From contig SLNU01000342.1 in assembly GCA_007132865.1 (NCBI GenBank), positions 1 to 7,531 on the forward strand: a stretch of 7,531 nt of DNA. Direction: 5' to 3'. The notes beneath the pieces were generated by a model, which ran no database searches, was not told where the DNA came from, and was given only the letters and a program-made list of their open reading frames with translations. This DNA comes from Bacteroidales bacterium (lineage in GTDB: Bacteria; Bacteroidota; Bacteroidia; Bacteroidales; UBA7960). Position 1 is the stretch's first letter. Every line of letters starts with the position of its first letter. A program made the position numbers and the translations under genes. Shown piece by piece: positions 5,650 through 7,531 of this stretch.

Positions 5650-7531
5650 ATGAACCGAGTCGCACTGATTGCATTGTTGTTCTTGTTTGCCTGCCAACCA
5701 GGTTCCGGACCAGACAAAGCCAGCCTGAGGAGACCATCCACAGATGTAAGTCCTGTGGGACCTGCCACCATTGAAAATACCGTCAACCGCCTCACTGAGA
5801 AACACGGCACAGAATTCCACGACCGGATCCAGCGGGGAGTCAATCAAGCAGCCGTGCTGTGGCGCGACAGCGACGGGAACGTGCAGCAGTTCCAGGAGTA
5901 CTGCCTGGAGAATTTCATTTCTGACCAAGAGGAGTTGGACATGGTATTCGATCGCCTTGCCCATTATTTTGAACACCTTTACGGTTATATGAACCGCATC
6001 AGCCTGGAGCTGAACAGACAGATACATGAGGACAGGGGACCCATCCACCGGATCGACCAGCTGTTCGGTGCCTACAGTCCGACTGCCCACATACAGGACG
6101 ATTTCTACAACAACGGGATCGCCTTTTTCATTGCCCTGAACTTCCCCCGCTATTCGCTGGATGAAAAGAACAGCTTCGGGGCTGAGTGGAATGCCCGTCA
6201 ATGGGGCTTTGCCAGGCTGGGTGACCGGTTCACCGCCAGGGTCCCGCCGGTTCTGATGCAGAATCTGAACCAGATATACAGCGATGGCAGGCTGTATATT
6301 TCCGAGTACAACATTTTTGCCGGAAGGCTGGTGAACGACCAGGGGGAAACCCGCTTTCCTGAGGAGATGAAGCTGCTGGCACACTGGAACATCCGCGATG
6401 AGATACGCTCGAATTACGGGCAGGAAGGCGGAATCGAAAAAAAGGAGATGCTGTACCAGGTGATGCTGCGCATCATAAACCAGGACATCCCCCGGGATGT
6501 GATCAACAGCGACCGCTACATCTGGAACCCATTCAGCAACGAAGTATGGGACGGCGACACGAAGGTGGAGCTGGATCCGGAAGGAAACATCAGGTACCAG
6601 CATCTTTTGTCAAATTTCCAGGCCCTTCAACAGATCGATCCCTACTACCCCGATATGGACACCTATATCAAGCGGCATTTTGACGGCACCATGGAGATCC
6701 CACAGGAAGAGGTGGAGGCCCTTTTCCGTGAATATGCCTCCTCTCCCCTGCTGAGGGAGTTGGGACAGCTGGTCAGTGAACGCCTGGGTCGCGACTTGCG
6801 CCCGTTTGACCTCTGGTATGACGGATTCAAGGCGAGAAGCGGTATTTCTGAGGAACAGCTCGACCAAATTACCAAGCGCCGCTATCCCGACGCCGAGGCC
6901 TTTAACCGTGATCTGCCCCGTTTTTTAAGGGAACTGGGGTATGAAAACGACATGGCTGAATTCATTGCTTCCCGGGTTGACGTCGATCCGGCCAGGGGAT
7001 CCGGCCACGCCTGGCGGGCCTCCATGCGCGGCGTGCCTTCCCATTTGCGCACCCGGATCGGCAGGGACGGAATGGACTACAAAGGCTATAACATCGCTAT
7101 TCATGAGTACGGCCACAATGTGGAGCAGACCATCAGCACCCGTATGGTCGACAATTATTTCGTGAACGGCATCCCGAATACGGCATTCACCGAAGCCCTG
7201 GCATTCATGTTCCAGCGGCGCGACATGGAATTCCTTGGGATCAGTCAGAAGGACCCCCTGCAGGAACACCTGGAAGTACTGGATGTATTCTGGGACAATT
7301 ACGAAATGATGGGGGTAAGCCTCGTGGATATGGAAGTCTGGAAATGGCTGTATGACAATCCGGGGGCAAACGCGGATGACCTGAAAGCCGCAGTTGTCCG
7401 CATCGCCATAGAGGTCTGGAACGAATATTTTGCAGATGTGTTCGGCGAAAGGGACATCCCGCTGCTGGCCATATACTCCCATATGATACAGTCTCCGCTC
7501 TACCTGTCAAACTATCCCTATGGAAGGCTGA
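5650..7531 (+). CDS. Secreted lipoprotein zinc metallopeptidase (gluzincin, M3/M2-like), 3'-truncated by the window
   Basis: 627 codons are visible and the frame is still open at the window end. The start ATG follows an A-rich leader without Shine-Dalgarno. Residues 1-15 are a lipoprotein signal peptide with lipobox LFAC (Cys15), so the enzyme is expected on a membrane facing the periplasm or the surface. The zinc site is HEYGH (H485, E486, H489) with E515 in AFTEALAF as probable third ligand, 26 residues after the second His. This is close to the spacing in thimet oligopeptidase (M3) and ACE (M2). The last visible stretch, H611 followed by YLSNYPYG (618-625), resembles the His/Tyr substrate-binding end of those families, which implies that only a short tail is missing. 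Residues 40 to about 450 are mostly helical-looking, rich in Trp, Tyr and charged residues, and match no domain I recognise. Metallopeptidase activity is well supported; family and substrate (probably peptides) are inference. It is probably transcribed from its own promoter. Confidence 0.85.
   Translation, partial: MNRVALIALLFLFACQPGSGPDKASLRRPSTDVSPVGPATIENTVNRLTEKHGTEFHDRIQRGVNQAAVLWRDSDGNVQQFQEYCLENFISDQEELDMVFDRLAHYFEHLYGYMNRISLELNRQIHEDRGPIHRIDQLFGAYSPTAHIQDDFYNNGIAFFIALNFPRYSLDEKNSFGAEWNARQWGFARLGDRFTARVPPVLMQNLNQIYSDGRLYISEYNIFAGRLVNDQGETRFPEEMKLLAHWNIRDEIRSNYGQEGGIEKKEMLYQVMLRIINQDIPRDVINSDRYIWNPFSNEVWDGDTKVELDPEGNIRYQHLLSNFQALQQIDPYYPDMDTYIKRHFDGTMEIPQEEVEALFREYASSPLLRELGQLVSERLGRDLRPFDLWYDGFKARSGISEEQLDQITKRRYPDAEAFNRDLPRFLRELGYENDMAEFIASRVDVDPARGSGHAWRASMRGVPSHLRTRIGRDGMDYKGYNIAIHEYGHNVEQTISTRMVDNYFVNGIPNTAFTEALAFMFQRRDMEFLGISQKDPLQEHLEVLDVFWDNYEMMGVSLVDMEVWKWLYDNPGANADDLKAAVVRIAIEVWNEYFADVFGERDIPLLAIYSHMIQSPLYLSNYPYGRL

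Noticed and set aside
5500..6603. Long antisense open frame (about 367 codons) across the pump end, the gap and the peptidase start
   Set aside because: It lies opposite two well-supported genes, has no recognisable domain, and crosses the promoter and hairpin region. The sense strand carries a lipobox and, in the same frame, a zinc site.
6985..7015. Direct repeat GATCCGGCCA (6985-6994 and 6998-7007) with a GCCAGG/CCTGGC inverted repeat
   Set aside because: Short, inside the peptidase coding region and explained by GC-rich codons; the hairpin has a 13-base loop and no T-tract, so it is not a terminator or mobile-element end.

Overview
The window reads as a piece of a Bacteroidota chromosome (tentative assignment). 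The grounds are a promoter-like TAGGTTTG box of the Bacteroidota -7 type (TAnnTTTG) in the only real intergenic gap, an A-rich and Shine-Dalgarno-poor leader in front of the gene it would serve, and two lipoproteins with clear lipoboxes. Base composition is moderately GC-rich for that phylum. Almost everything is coding and all four genes are on the + strand. No tRNA, rRNA, CRISPR array, insertion sequence or integrase was seen.

Positions 1-5604 look like one tightly packed transcription unit. First comes the 3' portion of a CPA2-type (KefB/KefC-like) cation:proton antiporter with a cytoplasmic RCK nucleotide-binding domain; its start lies before base 1. Its stop overlaps the start of a lipid-anchored RND periplasmic adaptor gene by four bases (ATGA, 1392-1395). 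The adaptor gene in turn abuts or overlaps the gene for a full-length RND inner-membrane pump. Adaptor and pump form two parts of a tripartite efflux system; no TolC-like outer-membrane channel is in the window, so it must come from upstream or elsewhere. The antiporter and the pump both depend on proton flux across the inner membrane, so shared transcription is plausible, but no direct functional link is shown.

Positions 5605-5649 are a short intergenic gap containing a notable inverted repeat with T8 and A8 arms that encloses the promoter-like box. It starts inside the pump stop codon and ends three bases before the next start codon. This arrangement could insulate the downstream gene from read-through.

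Positions 5650-7531 hold the 5' portion (627 codons) of a secreted lipoprotein zinc metallopeptidase of gluzincin type (HEYGH plus a downstream Glu), most like the M3/M2 oligopeptidases at its C-terminal end. It runs off the window. Its roughly 450-residue N-terminal part was not recognised. The best leads are the promoter/hairpin element, this peptidase, and the altered proton-relay residues of the pump.
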